Origin: an uncultured Maribacter sp.
Lineage (GTDB): Bacteria; Bacteroidota; Bacteroidia; Flavobacteriales; Flavobacteriaceae
Reading direction: 5' to 3'
DNA length: 64,000 bases
NCBI RefSeq assembly: GCF_947496775.1
Contig: NZ_CANMDU010000001.1
Coordinates: 558,001 to 622,000, forward strand
Part shown: positions 53,767-61,749 of the stretch, one piece after another
How the letters are laid out: each line of letters starts with the position of its first letter
Numbering within the stretch: the first letter of the stretch is position 1
Made by a program: the position numbers and the translations under genes
Notes under the pieces: generated by a model
Told to the model about the DNA's origin: nothing
Database searches by the model: none
What the model saw: only the letters and a program-made list of their open reading frames with translations

Positions 53767-54990
53767 TTATTTCATATATACTCCCTTAATATTGTCTTTT
53801 AAAATTAGTAGTAATGCTATGGGAATAAAGATGCTTACTATGGCCAAAATAATGTCGTAATTATCTATAATGGGTTTATTCTGCCAAACACCAAATCCCT
53901 TGTAAAATATTAAAAATTCCGTAGGTAAAAAACCAATAATATACACATAAAAACTCCTTTCAGATATTCTTATAAGCCCAAAAATATCTGCAAATAAAAA
54001 GAGACCGATAGTTACCACTCCTAAGAATGTCCAATGTAAATATGCAATGGTAAAATCTAAGACTGTAGCCGCCAATGTTGCAAAATAAGGAACCGCAGAA
54101 AGCAATTGCAAAGACATTTTAAAAATTAATAAACCAACTAAGAAAGTAATCATACTTAGTTGTACATTAGAAAATAGCCCTCTATAAGTTATTTTAAGCT
54201 TTAAGAATCCCCGGAATAAATAACCAAAAGCTGCCATCTGCAATACAGCTCCAAAGCCCGCCAAATAATTAACATACACAGGAGGATTTACCCATAAAAC
54301 AGAAAGTAAAAAAGTAAATACTATTCCTATATTAAAACCCCAGATAAAGCGTTCAAATTGCTTTTTTCCTAGTACTATTTCACTACTTTCCAATAAAAAA
54401 AAGAAAGCTCCTAGCAGTCCCATAATCATCCAACCGTTATATTGAAAATGCAAATAAAAATATATTGCAATTCTGTACCAGACAGAGGTTGGCCCTAAAG
54501 TATTCATTACAATACCCAATACCCATGGACCAATACTAGAGAGCAACAAATAACCCAGGGCTATTAAAAAACAGGTATAAGAATAGGTGTTCTTAATTTT
54601 TTTAGGAGTGTTCGTAACAAAAAAACATGCAAACCAATAAGACGCAAATAAAAACAGGGTAGAAAATGTAATGGATAATAAGGCATACCCTTGAAAAGGA
54701 AAACTGCATAGCATTCCCGCTAAAGTCATTTGGGTAAACCAAAAAATACGACTATAGCGTTTATCTAAATTTTGATTACTTAAATATAACCTATACAATA
54801 AAGTCGTTAAAGCCAAATAAACCCAACCTAAAAGTGCTATATGCGAGTGTGTATGTACTATAAACTTATAATTCACAGGAATATCTAACACACGAAAAAA
54901 ACGCAATACAACACCTAGGAATGCAGCTATAAAAAAGTACCCGAGAGCAATTAAAATATGTTGTTTTAACTTTAAGATGGTTGGTTTCAT
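53767..54990 (-). CDS. Heme-copper-oxidase-subunit-I-like orphan membrane protein
   Basis: The 407-residue protein has about twelve membrane helices. The motif HTHSHIALLGW (about 45-55) and other histidines in helices (YLHFQYNGW, AYLHWTFLG) resemble heme-ligating segments of heme-copper oxidase subunit I and related proteins. It lacks a cytochrome c domain and partner subunits. Function is unknown; a heme-binding quinol or NO-related role is possible. It is divergent from the cysteine-rich gene, with a TGAYAWWTRTCA site between. Confidence 0.6.
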   Translation of the reverse strand: MKPTILKLKQHILIALGYFFIAAFLGVVLRFFRVLDIPVNYKFIVHTHSHIALLGWVYLALTTLLYRLYLSNQNLDKRYSRIFWFTQMTLAGMLCSFPFQGYALLSITFSTLFLFASYWFACFFVTNTPKKIKNTYSYTCFLIALGYLLLSSIGPWVLGIVMNTLGPTSVWYRIAIYFYLHFQYNGWMIMGLLGAFFFLLESSEIVLGKKQFERFIWGFNIGIVFTFLLSVLWVNPPVYVNYLAGFGAVLQMAAFGYLFRGFLKLKITYRGLFSNVQLSMITFLVGLLIFKMSLQLLSAVPYFATLAATVLDFTIAYLHWTFLGVVTIGLFLFADIFGLIRISERSFYVYIIGFLPTEFLIFYKGFGVWQNKPIIDNYDIILAIVSIFIPIALLLILKDNIKGVYMK

Positions 54991-55025
54991 TACGTTAAAC
55001 TAATTACAATACAGCTATTAATACC

Positions 55026-55068
55026 TGACAAATATCATGTTTTATAGAGTAGAAAAATCGAAAATTTG
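55026..55068 (+). promoter_or_regulatory. CRP/FNR-type promoter of the cysteine-rich gene
   Basis: TGACAAATATCA (55026-55037) is followed by AAAATTTG (55061-55068, 7/8 to TAnnTTTG), which ends 36.5 bases from its centre. On the minus side only a 6/8 box is found, right next to the divergent start, so control in that direction is doubtful. Confidence 0.72.
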
Positions 55069-55120
55069 CGTTTGGTAAATTAACTAATGTATTTACCTAT
55101 CCAATCGTAACAAAAAAGAC

Positions 55121-56926
55121 ATGGCAAAAAAACATTCGTTTCATATTCCTGTTATGGGAATAGGCTTTACCATAGATTCTCCTTTAAAAGTTTCTCCTTT
55201 TGGAATAGACTCTGTAATTTCCTTAGTAGATGATATTCTATTAGAGAAACTTCGCAAAATGTATTGCGAAATTTCAGAATTACCCTATTCCGAAATTACA
55301 GAAAAAATGGAGGATTTTAGAGCTAAAAGAATAACTTCTTATCTTAATCTAATTCAAAATTTAGCAGAAGAAAAATTCGAGGCATTAAAAAGTGCCACGC
55401 AAGAATCGAGCAATGAAATAAAAAAATACTTTTCTATTTTACCAGATTCTTCGTCCTTAAAGCAAGAATTTAATACGTTAACGAAAGAACATTTTAACCT
55501 AGATGAAATTAAGCATTGGCTTAAAGACAATTTATCTATGGGTAGTATTGACGTTAACATAATGACCAAAGTTGACAAGGATAATTATGTAAAAAAAGAG
55601 CAATTACCTACGGAGTATAATGACGCTCATGCGGCCCTTAGAGGGTATGCAACTAGTAACCTTAACTCCTCTCTTATTCTGTCTGCTGGAATGAACCCTA
55701 GATTATATAGTTATCTAGAACAATTTGAAGATTTTTTCCCAGATGAAAACGGATACATAAAAAAGAAAATTGTTCTTAAAGTTAGTGATTATAGATCCGC
55801 ATTAATTCAAGGTAAATTTTTAGCTAAAAAGGGGCTATGGGTTTCCGAGTACCGCATAGAATCTGGTCTAAATTGTGGCGGTCATGCTTTTGCGACCGAT
55901 GGCTATCTAATGGGCCCGATTTTAGAACAATTTAAAAATGAAAAAGAAGATTTGGCCGCTTCTATATATTCTATTTTTGCTCCTGCCTTAGAAAGAAAAG
56001 GAAAAAAGGCTCCCAAAAACGTATTACCTATAAAACTAACCGCTCAAGGTGGTGTAGGTACATCAGAAGAGCACGATTTTATGTTAAACCATTACAACGT
56101 AGATTCTGTAGGTTGGGGAACACCTTTTTTACTAGTTCCAGAAGCTACAACTGTAGACAATGCAACCGTTAAACAACTTGTCGAAGCCAAAGAAAAAGAC
56201 CTTTATCTAAGTAATATTTCTCCTTTAGGAATTCCTTTTCATAGCTTAAGAGGAAATACAAAAGATGAGGAAAAAGCAAAGAATATTGCAAAAAACAGAC
56301 CCGGTAGTTCTTGCCCAAAAAAGTTCGTTTCTCTAAACAAGGATTTTGAAGATTCTGGTTTATGCGTTGCTTCTAGACAATACCAACACCTAAAATTGCA
56401 AGAACTAGATAAAGAAAAATTAACGGAGCAACAGTACAAACTTAAATACGAAAAAATAGTTGAAAAATCTTGTACTTGTGTTGGCCTAGGCACCTCTGCG
56501 TTACTTGCCTATGGTTTAGATACTAAAACAGAAGGTCCAGGTGTATCTATTTGTCCTGGTCCAAACATGGCATACTATTCTAAAATAATGAAATTAGAAG
56601 AAATGATAGATCATATTTACGGGCGTGCTAACGTTATTACTAGAACCGATCGTCCACATATGTTTATAAAAGAATTGGGTATTTATTTAAATTATTTAGA
56701 AGAAAAAATAGAAGAAACCAAAAATGTAATTACTGCCAAACAAATTAAATATCTTACTACATTTAAAAACAACTTAAATGAAGGTATAACATACTATCAA
56801 AATCTATTTATCAAAAAAGCATCTTTCTTAAAAGAGCTAGAACTTGGTAAAAGTGTATTAGATAATATGGCTATTGAAATTGAAAAAATGCAATTACCAA
56901 AACCATTAAAAAGTGCTTTAACTTAA
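55121..56926 (+). CDS. Conserved cysteine-rich protein, possible FMN-type barrel enzyme
   Basis: I do not recognise a named family. The 601-residue soluble protein has TIM-barrel-like features: MNPRLYSYLEQFE and GLNCGGHAFATDG (C252) and a 'LTAQGGVGTSEEHDF' phosphate-binding-like loop (about 307-321), as in nitronate-monooxygenase or glutamate-synthase-like flavin enzymes. Cysteines C398, C415, C451, C453 and C478 could hold an Fe-S cluster. Its promoter has the CRP/FNR-type palindrome and it is divergent from the heme-copper-like protein, so it probably works at low oxygen. A strong terminator follows. Confidence 0.6.
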   Translation: MAKKHSFHIPVMGIGFTIDSPLKVSPFGIDSVISLVDDILLEKLRKMYCEISELPYSEITEKMEDFRAKRITSYLNLIQNLAEEKFEALKSATQESSNEIKKYFSILPDSSSLKQEFNTLTKEHFNLDEIKHWLKDNLSMGSIDVNIMTKVDKDNYVKKEQLPTEYNDAHAALRGYATSNLNSSLILSAGMNPRLYSYLEQFEDFFPDENGYIKKKIVLKVSDYRSALIQGKFLAKKGLWVSEYRIESGLNCGGHAFATDGYLMGPILEQFKNEKEDLAASIYSIFAPALERKGKKAPKNVLPIKLTAQGGVGTSEEHDFMLNHYNVDSVGWGTPFLLVPEATTVDNATVKQLVEAKEKDLYLSNISPLGIPFHSLRGNTKDEEKAKNIAKNRPGSSCPKKFVSLNKDFEDSGLCVASRQYQHLKLQELDKEKLTEQQYKLKYEKIVEKSCTCVGLGTSALLAYGLDTKTEGPGVSICPGPNMAYYSKIMKLEEMIDHIYGRANVITRTDRPHMFIKELGIYLNYLEEKIEETKNVITAKQIKYLTTFKNNLNEGITYYQNLFIKKASFLKELELGKSVLDNMAIEIEKMQLPKPLKSALT

Positions 56927-57000
56927 CGTTTTTTCTCCGAATAGAAGTGATTTATTCGATAATGGAGATTAACTACTCCAAGGCAAATTTCTAAATAAAA

Positions 57001-57052
57001 AGTAGTCTTCCATTGATGCCTCATAGATATACTATGAGGCAGCTACTTTTTT
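57001..57052 (+). terminator. Terminator of the cysteine-rich gene
   Basis: A 10-bp stem (57017-57026 with 57032-57041, loop ATATA) is extended by a second pairing of AGTAG with CTACT (57001-57005 and 57043-57047) and is followed by a run of six T. It should stop the plus-strand transcript. Confidence 0.8.
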
Positions 57053-57074
57053 ACTCTTAACCTTTAGTAAAAAA

Positions 57075-57165
57075 CCTCGGGGCAAGCCCACGAGGCATTA
57101 GAAGGAAAATTAGCATTGATTTCGACGCAAGCGTCGGAGCATTTAAATCTCGATTATCGAGTAAA
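57075..57165. repeat. REP-like composite of inverted repeats
   Basis: Three GC-richer palindromes lie in line: CCTCGGGGC facing GCCC-A-CGAGG (57075-57095), CGACGC-AA-GCGTCG (57123-57136), and CTCGAT-T-ATCGAG within 57146-57165. The last copy matches the 20-mer at 50713-50732. The composite is more GC-rich than its surroundings. It resembles extragenic palindromic elements of Flavobacteriaceae. No ORF is present. Confidence 0.6.
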
Positions 57166-57189
57166 CGTATTTCAATTTATAACAAAAGA

Positions 57190-57218
57190 AAAGGGAAGCC
57201 AACTACAACTTCCCCTTT
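57190..57218 (-). terminator. Terminator of the hemN-usp operon
   Basis: A stem with one bulged base (AAAGGGAAG at 57190-57198 with CTTCCCCTTT at 57209-57218) lies about 30 bases beyond the minus-strand stop at 57248. Its minus-strand tail is T-rich. Confidence 0.6.
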
Positions 57219-57247
57219 ACATCAACTAAAACTATATAAATAAATCA

Positions 57248-58069
57248 CTAAATCCTAAACGTTACTACAGGTATATTAGAGTGGTTTGCCACATCTTCCC
57301 CTATACTTCCCATAAAAAAATGCGAGAGACCTTTACGTCCGTGCGTAGGAATACCAATAATATCTGCACCACTATGATCACTATAATTTAATATTCCTTT
57401 TTCTACACTATAGTCATTATAGATCTGTACCTCAGCACCAATAGAACCTTTACGTAAAAATTTATTAATACGCTTATACGCATCAGAGGTACTTAAAAAA
57501 TCGTCTCCAGGAATATTTATAAAAATCAATTCCATTTTTGCATTTAACATATCAGAAAAAGCTTTTGCTTTTTTATAAGCTACTAAGCTTTCCTCTTTAA
57601 AATCACAGGCAAAAACGAAATTGTCTATTTTAAAATCTTGGTGTTCTTTTTTTATTACCAATACTGGTATATCTGCGTTCCTAACTACTTTTTCGGCATT
57701 AGAACCAACAAATATTTCTTTAAGTCCGTCGGTACCATGAGAACCCATGATAATTAAATCGGCATTATTTTCATTTGCTACTTCATTTACTTCACTAAAC
57801 ACTTTAAAGTGTTTTATAATTGGAGTAAGTTTAATGTCTTTTAAATACTCTTTATTTAAAAATTCTTTAAACCTCTTTTCTGCAAGTTTTAAAAAGAAAA
57901 CAGTTTGTTCTGGATGCATTCCTCCTTCGGAAGAAATCATAGCTTGGTTTAGCTCTAACATATGCAATACTAAAATTTCTGAATTATGTTTTTTAGCTAA
58001 AGACACAGCTACTTTTAAAGCATTCTCAGATTGTTCGGAAAAATCTATAGGTACAATTATTTTTTTCAT
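57248..58069 (-). CDS. Tandem universal stress protein
   Basis: The 273-residue protein has two Usp domains, both with the nucleotide-binding loop: IIMGSHGTDGLKEIFVGSN (about 110-128) and IIGIPTHGRKGLSHFFMGS (about 236-254). Unlike the protein at 42554, both halves look intact. It lies 11 bases downstream of hemN and shares its CRP/FNR-type promoter. It probably supports survival at low oxygen. Confidence 0.92.
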   Translation of the reverse strand: MKKIIVPIDFSEQSENALKVAVSLAKKHNSEILVLHMLELNQAMISSEGGMHPEQTVFFLKLAEKRFKEFLNKEYLKDIKLTPIIKHFKVFSEVNEVANENNADLIIMGSHGTDGLKEIFVGSNAEKVVRNADIPVLVIKKEHQDFKIDNFVFACDFKEESLVAYKKAKAFSDMLNAKMELIFINIPGDDFLSTSDAYKRINKFLRKGSIGAEVQIYNDYSVEKGILNYSDHSGADIIGIPTHGRKGLSHFFMGSIGEDVANHSNIPVVTFRI

Positions 58070-58080
58070 GATATTAGAAT

Positions 58081-59442
58081 TTAAATGGTCATTGAAAATA
58101 AACGAGTTTCGGGGGATTTTCTGTGTAAAAGAACATCAAAAGCCATACATATATTACGTATAAACGGCTTCCCCTTTTGTGTCACTTGCAATGTATTTTC
58201 AGTTATAGTAACTAATTGATCCAATTGCATTTCGTGCAATTTTTCTAAAACAATTTCTATATCTTCAAAAAGCATTTTATTACTAGACCAAGAAGTCTGG
58301 TACGTACACATAAGGTTTAAAATGTGCTTCCTAATTATTTCATCTTCCTGTGTTAAAATGTGTCCTCTATATATTGGTATTATTTGGTTTTCTACTAATT
58401 GTTTATACTCTTCTAAGCTTTTTACATTTTGAGCAAAACTATACCAGCTATCGCTAATACTAGAAGCTCCTAAACCTATCATAAGCTGTGTTTTAGATGC
58501 AGTATACCCCATAAAATTACGATGCAACTTACCAGCATCCATAGATTTATGTAGACTATCGGAAGGCAAGGCAAAATGATCCATCCCTATTTCATTATAC
58601 CCTACTTCCTTAAGTAATTTTTTACCTTCTTCATACTGCTCTCTCTTTTCTTCTGCAGACGGTAAATCAGAATCTTTATATCCTCTTTGTCCATTTCCTT
58701 TTATCCATGGAACATGTGCATAACTATAAAATGCTAAACGATCTGGCCTAAGCTCTTTTGTTTTTAGTATGGTCTCCTTTACATGTTCTAGAGACTGAAA
58801 TGGCAATCCAAATATGATATCGTGACCAACAGAGGTATACCCTATTTCTCTGGCTATTTCCGTGGCTTTTTTTACGTTTTCAAAAGGTTGTACTCTATGT
58901 ATTGCTTTTTGAACGGTTTCATTATAATCCTGTACTCCATAACTAACCCTTCTAAAACCAACATCATATAATGCTTGCAAATGCTCTCTCGTGGTATTAT
59001 TAGGGTGACCTTCAAAACTAAACTCGTATCCTTCTGCTTTCTCAGCTAACATAAAAATGCCATTTATGAGCATTTTTAAATTTTCTGGAGAAAAGAACGT
59101 TGGTGTACCACCGCCAAGATGTAATTCTTTTATTTTAGGTCTTTCTGAAAATAAATTAATATATAACTCCCATTCTTTTAATAGTGTTTTTATATAAGGA
59201 GATTCTACTTCATGGCGCTTGGTAATGCGTTTATGGCAACCACAAAAGGTACATAGACTCTCACAAAATGGTAAATGTATATATAAACTTATACCCTCTT
59301 TAGCATTACTCTCTGAAAAACTCTGGGCTAGCGTAGCCTCCCATTTTTTTCCAGAAAATGTATCCATATTCCAATAAGGAACTGTAGGATAGCTAGTATA
59401 CCTAGGACCTGGAATATTATATTTTTGAACTAAACTGCACAT
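58081..59442 (-). CDS. hemN: Oxygen-independent coproporphyrinogen III oxidase HemN
   Basis: The 453-residue protein has the radical-SAM motif CESLCTFCGC (about 59-68) with a following cysteine as in true HemN, the early substrate/SAM residues in PRYTSYPTVPYW (about 13-24), and the GGGTPTFF and EFSFEGHPNNTT segments. It makes protoporphyrinogen IX without oxygen, feeding heme to the cbb3 oxidase. The promoter has a perfect TGATAAATGTCA site. The Usp gene follows at 11 bases. Confidence 0.95.
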   Translation of the reverse strand: MCSLVQKYNIPGPRYTSYPTVPYWNMDTFSGKKWEATLAQSFSESNAKEGISLYIHLPFCESLCTFCGCHKRITKRHEVESPYIKTLLKEWELYINLFSERPKIKELHLGGGTPTFFSPENLKMLINGIFMLAEKAEGYEFSFEGHPNNTTREHLQALYDVGFRRVSYGVQDYNETVQKAIHRVQPFENVKKATEIAREIGYTSVGHDIIFGLPFQSLEHVKETILKTKELRPDRLAFYSYAHVPWIKGNGQRGYKDSDLPSAEEKREQYEEGKKLLKEVGYNEIGMDHFALPSDSLHKSMDAGKLHRNFMGYTASKTQLMIGLGASSISDSWYSFAQNVKSLEEYKQLVENQIIPIYRGHILTQEDEIIRKHILNLMCTYQTSWSSNKMLFEDIEIVLEKLHEMQLDQLVTITENTLQVTQKGKPFIRNICMAFDVLLHRKSPETRLFSMTI

Positions 59443-59459
59443 ACCTGTTATTTACACCA

Positions 59460-59502
59460 CAAAATTAGGTGCATCTAAAAGGAAAAAACATGATAAATGT
59501 CA
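59460..59502 (-). promoter_or_regulatory. CRP/FNR-type promoter of hemN
   Basis: TGATAAATGTCA (59491-59502) is centred at 59496.5. TAATTTTG on the minus strand (59460-59467, 8/8 to the -7 box) ends 36.5 bases from that centre. The ATG is 48 bases from the palindrome. The base pairs around it match the other four sites. Confidence 0.85.
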
Positions 59503-59775
59503 TATACGATTTCTATACATGTAAAACTTTAATAAATAAAAATTTTGGCAGGAACTAATTATTACAAAACATCCACAGTAATTACAATAAAAGTCAATTT
59601 TATTCTCTTCGTTAACCCTACTAAAAGACAGATTTAGGACAAAAAATCTATTTATTCCTATTTTCTCTTAAAATTGCAAAACAAAACGTAAAATTTAACG
59701 TTAGATTTCCATGCTAACCAAATTTTAAAATATCTTTATAGTAGTAAAAAAACTACTTTTTAACATTTTTAAATT
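59503..59775. other. Promoter region of the sugar-activation operon
   Basis: These bases upstream of the nucleotidyltransferase gene are AT-rich. TATCTTTA near 59730 is a 7/8 -7 box, and a short hairpin (AGTAGT facing ACTACT) follows. No -33 element is correctly placed. I see no ORF. Confidence 0.3.
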
Positions 59776-60666
59776 ATGACATTATTATTGATGGCAGCCG
59801 GACGCGGAAGCCGATATGGGAAGTTAAAACAATTTGATGATTTAGGGCCTAATGGAGAGCTTTTAATGGAATTCAGCATTTTTGATGCTATAGAAGCCGG
59901 ATTTACCCAAATCGTTGTTATTACCCAAAAAGATAAAGTGGACTTTACACATAACCACTTAGACGAACGTATTCCTGAAGATATAGATTTGGATGTAATT
60001 GCGCAAGAAACTTTAGACTTGCCATATGGTGTTGGTTTTTCGGGAGAAAGAGAAAAACCTTGGGGAACTGCCCATGCTGTATGGGCTGCACGCCATGTTA
60101 TAGAAAATCCATTTGTAGTGATTAATGCAGATGATTACTACGGAAAAAATGCATTTATAAATGCTGCTAATTTTATTAGTAACCCAGACACGGAAAATAG
60201 TTACGGACTTGTTGGCTATACTTTAAAAGATACATTATCTAATAATGGTTCTGTCTCAAGAGGAATATGTAAAATAAACGGAGATCATAATTTAGTAGCT
60301 ATTGAAGAACATTTAAAGATTGAAAAGAAAAATAATACAATAACCGATTCTGCTACTGGAACTATTTTCTCTGGGGAAGAATTAGCTAGTATGAATTTTT
60401 GGATATGTCAATCCGAAATATTTGAAGCTATAGAAGAAGAGTTTATATCTTTTTTAGAAGATGAGCGCTTAATTAAAAATAGTGAACTATACCTTCCATT
60501 AATTCTAAAAAAACTAATAGAATCTGGAGAAGATTCTATAAAAGCTGTACCATCTAACGGGCAATGGTTTGGGATAACCTATGCCGAAGACCGAGAGGAA
60601 GTAGCCCAAGCCTTAAACGAAAAGGTGGAGAACAAGGAATACCCTGTTCCGCTTTGGCAAGATTAA
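59776..60666 (+). CDS. Sugar-1-phosphate nucleotidyltransferase
   Basis: The 296-residue protein begins LLMAAGRGSRYGKLKQFDDLG, the nucleotide-binding signature with the GxGxRxGxxK-like loop. It has a metal-site aspartate in VINADDYYG (about 120) and a Rossmann-like fold. It makes NDP-sugar from NTP and sugar-1-phosphate. It precedes a kinase gene by three bases; together they could convert a free sugar into a nucleotide sugar, perhaps for the exopolysaccharide. The exact sugar is unknown. Confidence 0.8.
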   Translation: MTLLLMAAGRGSRYGKLKQFDDLGPNGELLMEFSIFDAIEAGFTQIVVITQKDKVDFTHNHLDERIPEDIDLDVIAQETLDLPYGVGFSGEREKPWGTAHAVWAARHVIENPFVVINADDYYGKNAFINAANFISNPDTENSYGLVGYTLKDTLSNNGSVSRGICKINGDHNLVAIEEHLKIEKKNNTITDSATGTIFSGEELASMNFWICQSEIFEAIEEEFISFLEDERLIKNSELYLPLILKKLIESGEDSIKAVPSNGQWFGITYAEDREEVAQALNEKVENKEYPVPLWQD

Positions 60667-60669
60667 AAA

Positions 60670-61749
60670 ATGCGAAAGTATTCGGATAAAACTTTACATG
60701 CTATAGTATCTCATTTTATAGAAGGCGATAAAAAGTATCATTTTTCTCCTTTGACCAATGGGTTAATAAATGCGACCTTTTTAGTTTCGGATGCAAGCAC
60801 TCCTATTTGTATTTTACAACGGATTAACACCAATGTTTTTCCAAATATAGATGGGTTAATGCAAAACATAACCAGAGCAGTTCATCTTTTAGAGCATAAG
60901 GAATATGCTAAAATTGAATTTCTTAAAACAGAGAAAAACCAAACATACCTTAATACAGAAAATGGTGTTTGGCGCGTAATGACCTATCTAAAAGATAGTA
61001 TTGTTTATAATACTACTACCAATACAAACATTGCTTTAGAAGCTGGTAAAATAATTGGTATTTTTCATTACCAGCTACAAAAAGAATACGCCAAAGATTA
61101 TACAGATACTATTCCCGATTTTCATAGTTTAGAGACTCGGAGAAAACAGTTTATACAAGCTTTAGAAACCGCTACAGCTGAAAGAAAAGAAACCGCTAAA
61201 GAGGCATTAGCCTATACCGATACTTTTTTCCAGGTACTGGCTCCTTTGGAAAATCCTAAATTACCCGCTAGGGTTTGCCATAACGACACCAAATTAAATA
61301 ACATATTATTTTCCACAACTAACAATAAGGCACTTTGTCTTATAGATTTAGATACTATTATGAACGGATACTTCTTTTATGATTTTGGCGATGCTATCCG
61401 TACTATTGTAAATACAGCTCCGGAAGATGAAAAAGACCATAGCAAAATAACCTTTAATAAACAGTTGTTCACTGCATTTATAAATGGTTTAAAATGCCAC
61501 TCGGGCTTTTTATCCTCTGCCGAATTAAAAACCTTACCCCTAGGTGTTATCTTTATGCCCTTTATTCATGGTTTGCGGGCTTTAACAGATTACCTCAACG
61601 GTAATATATATTACCAAGTGGCATACGAAAATCAGAATCTAGACCGAGCATTAAGTCTATTTAATTTTGCAAAAAAAGCACTTGCCGAGATAGATTTTAT
61701 TACTCAGGAAATTATGCCGCTTAAACAAAGACTATTACCGAGTTCCTAA
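60670..61749 (+). CDS. APH-fold kinase, probable anomeric (N-acetylhexosamine-like) sugar kinase
   Basis: The 359-residue protein has an aminoglycoside-phosphotransferase-type fold with the catalytic motif VCHNDTKLNNILF (about 200-212) and the metal aspartate in LIDLDTIMN (about 218-226). Related proteins such as NahK phosphorylate N-acetylhexosamines at C1. The pairing with a nucleotidyltransferase suits that role; the substrate is not certain. Its last 15 bases overlap the convergent gene that follows. Confidence 0.78.
   Translation: MRKYSDKTLHAIVSHFIEGDKKYHFSPLTNGLINATFLVSDASTPICILQRINTNVFPNIDGLMQNITRAVHLLEHKEYAKIEFLKTEKNQTYLNTENGVWRVMTYLKDSIVYNTTTNTNIALEAGKIIGIFHYQLQKEYAKDYTDTIPDFHSLETRRKQFIQALETATAERKETAKEALAYTDTFFQVLAPLENPKLPARVCHNDTKLNNILFSTTNNKALCLIDLDTIMNGYFFYDFGDAIRTIVNTAPEDEKDHSKITFNKQLFTAFINGLKCHSGFLSSAELKTLPLGVIFMPFIHGLRALTDYLNGNIYYQVAYENQNLDRALSLFNFAKKALAEIDFITQEIMPLKQRLLPSS

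Noticed and set aside
53767-54990. NorB-type nitric-oxide reductase
   Set aside because: No NorC-like cytochrome domain or partner and no full set of catalytic residues could be recognised.
54990-55037. CRP/FNR control of the heme-copper-like gene from the shared site
   Set aside because: At the fixed spacing only a 6/8 -7 box is found, and it would put the transcript start on the start codon.
57075-57095. Second terminator after the cysteine-rich gene
   Set aside because: The loop is only two bases and no T-run follows; it fits better as part of a REP-like element.
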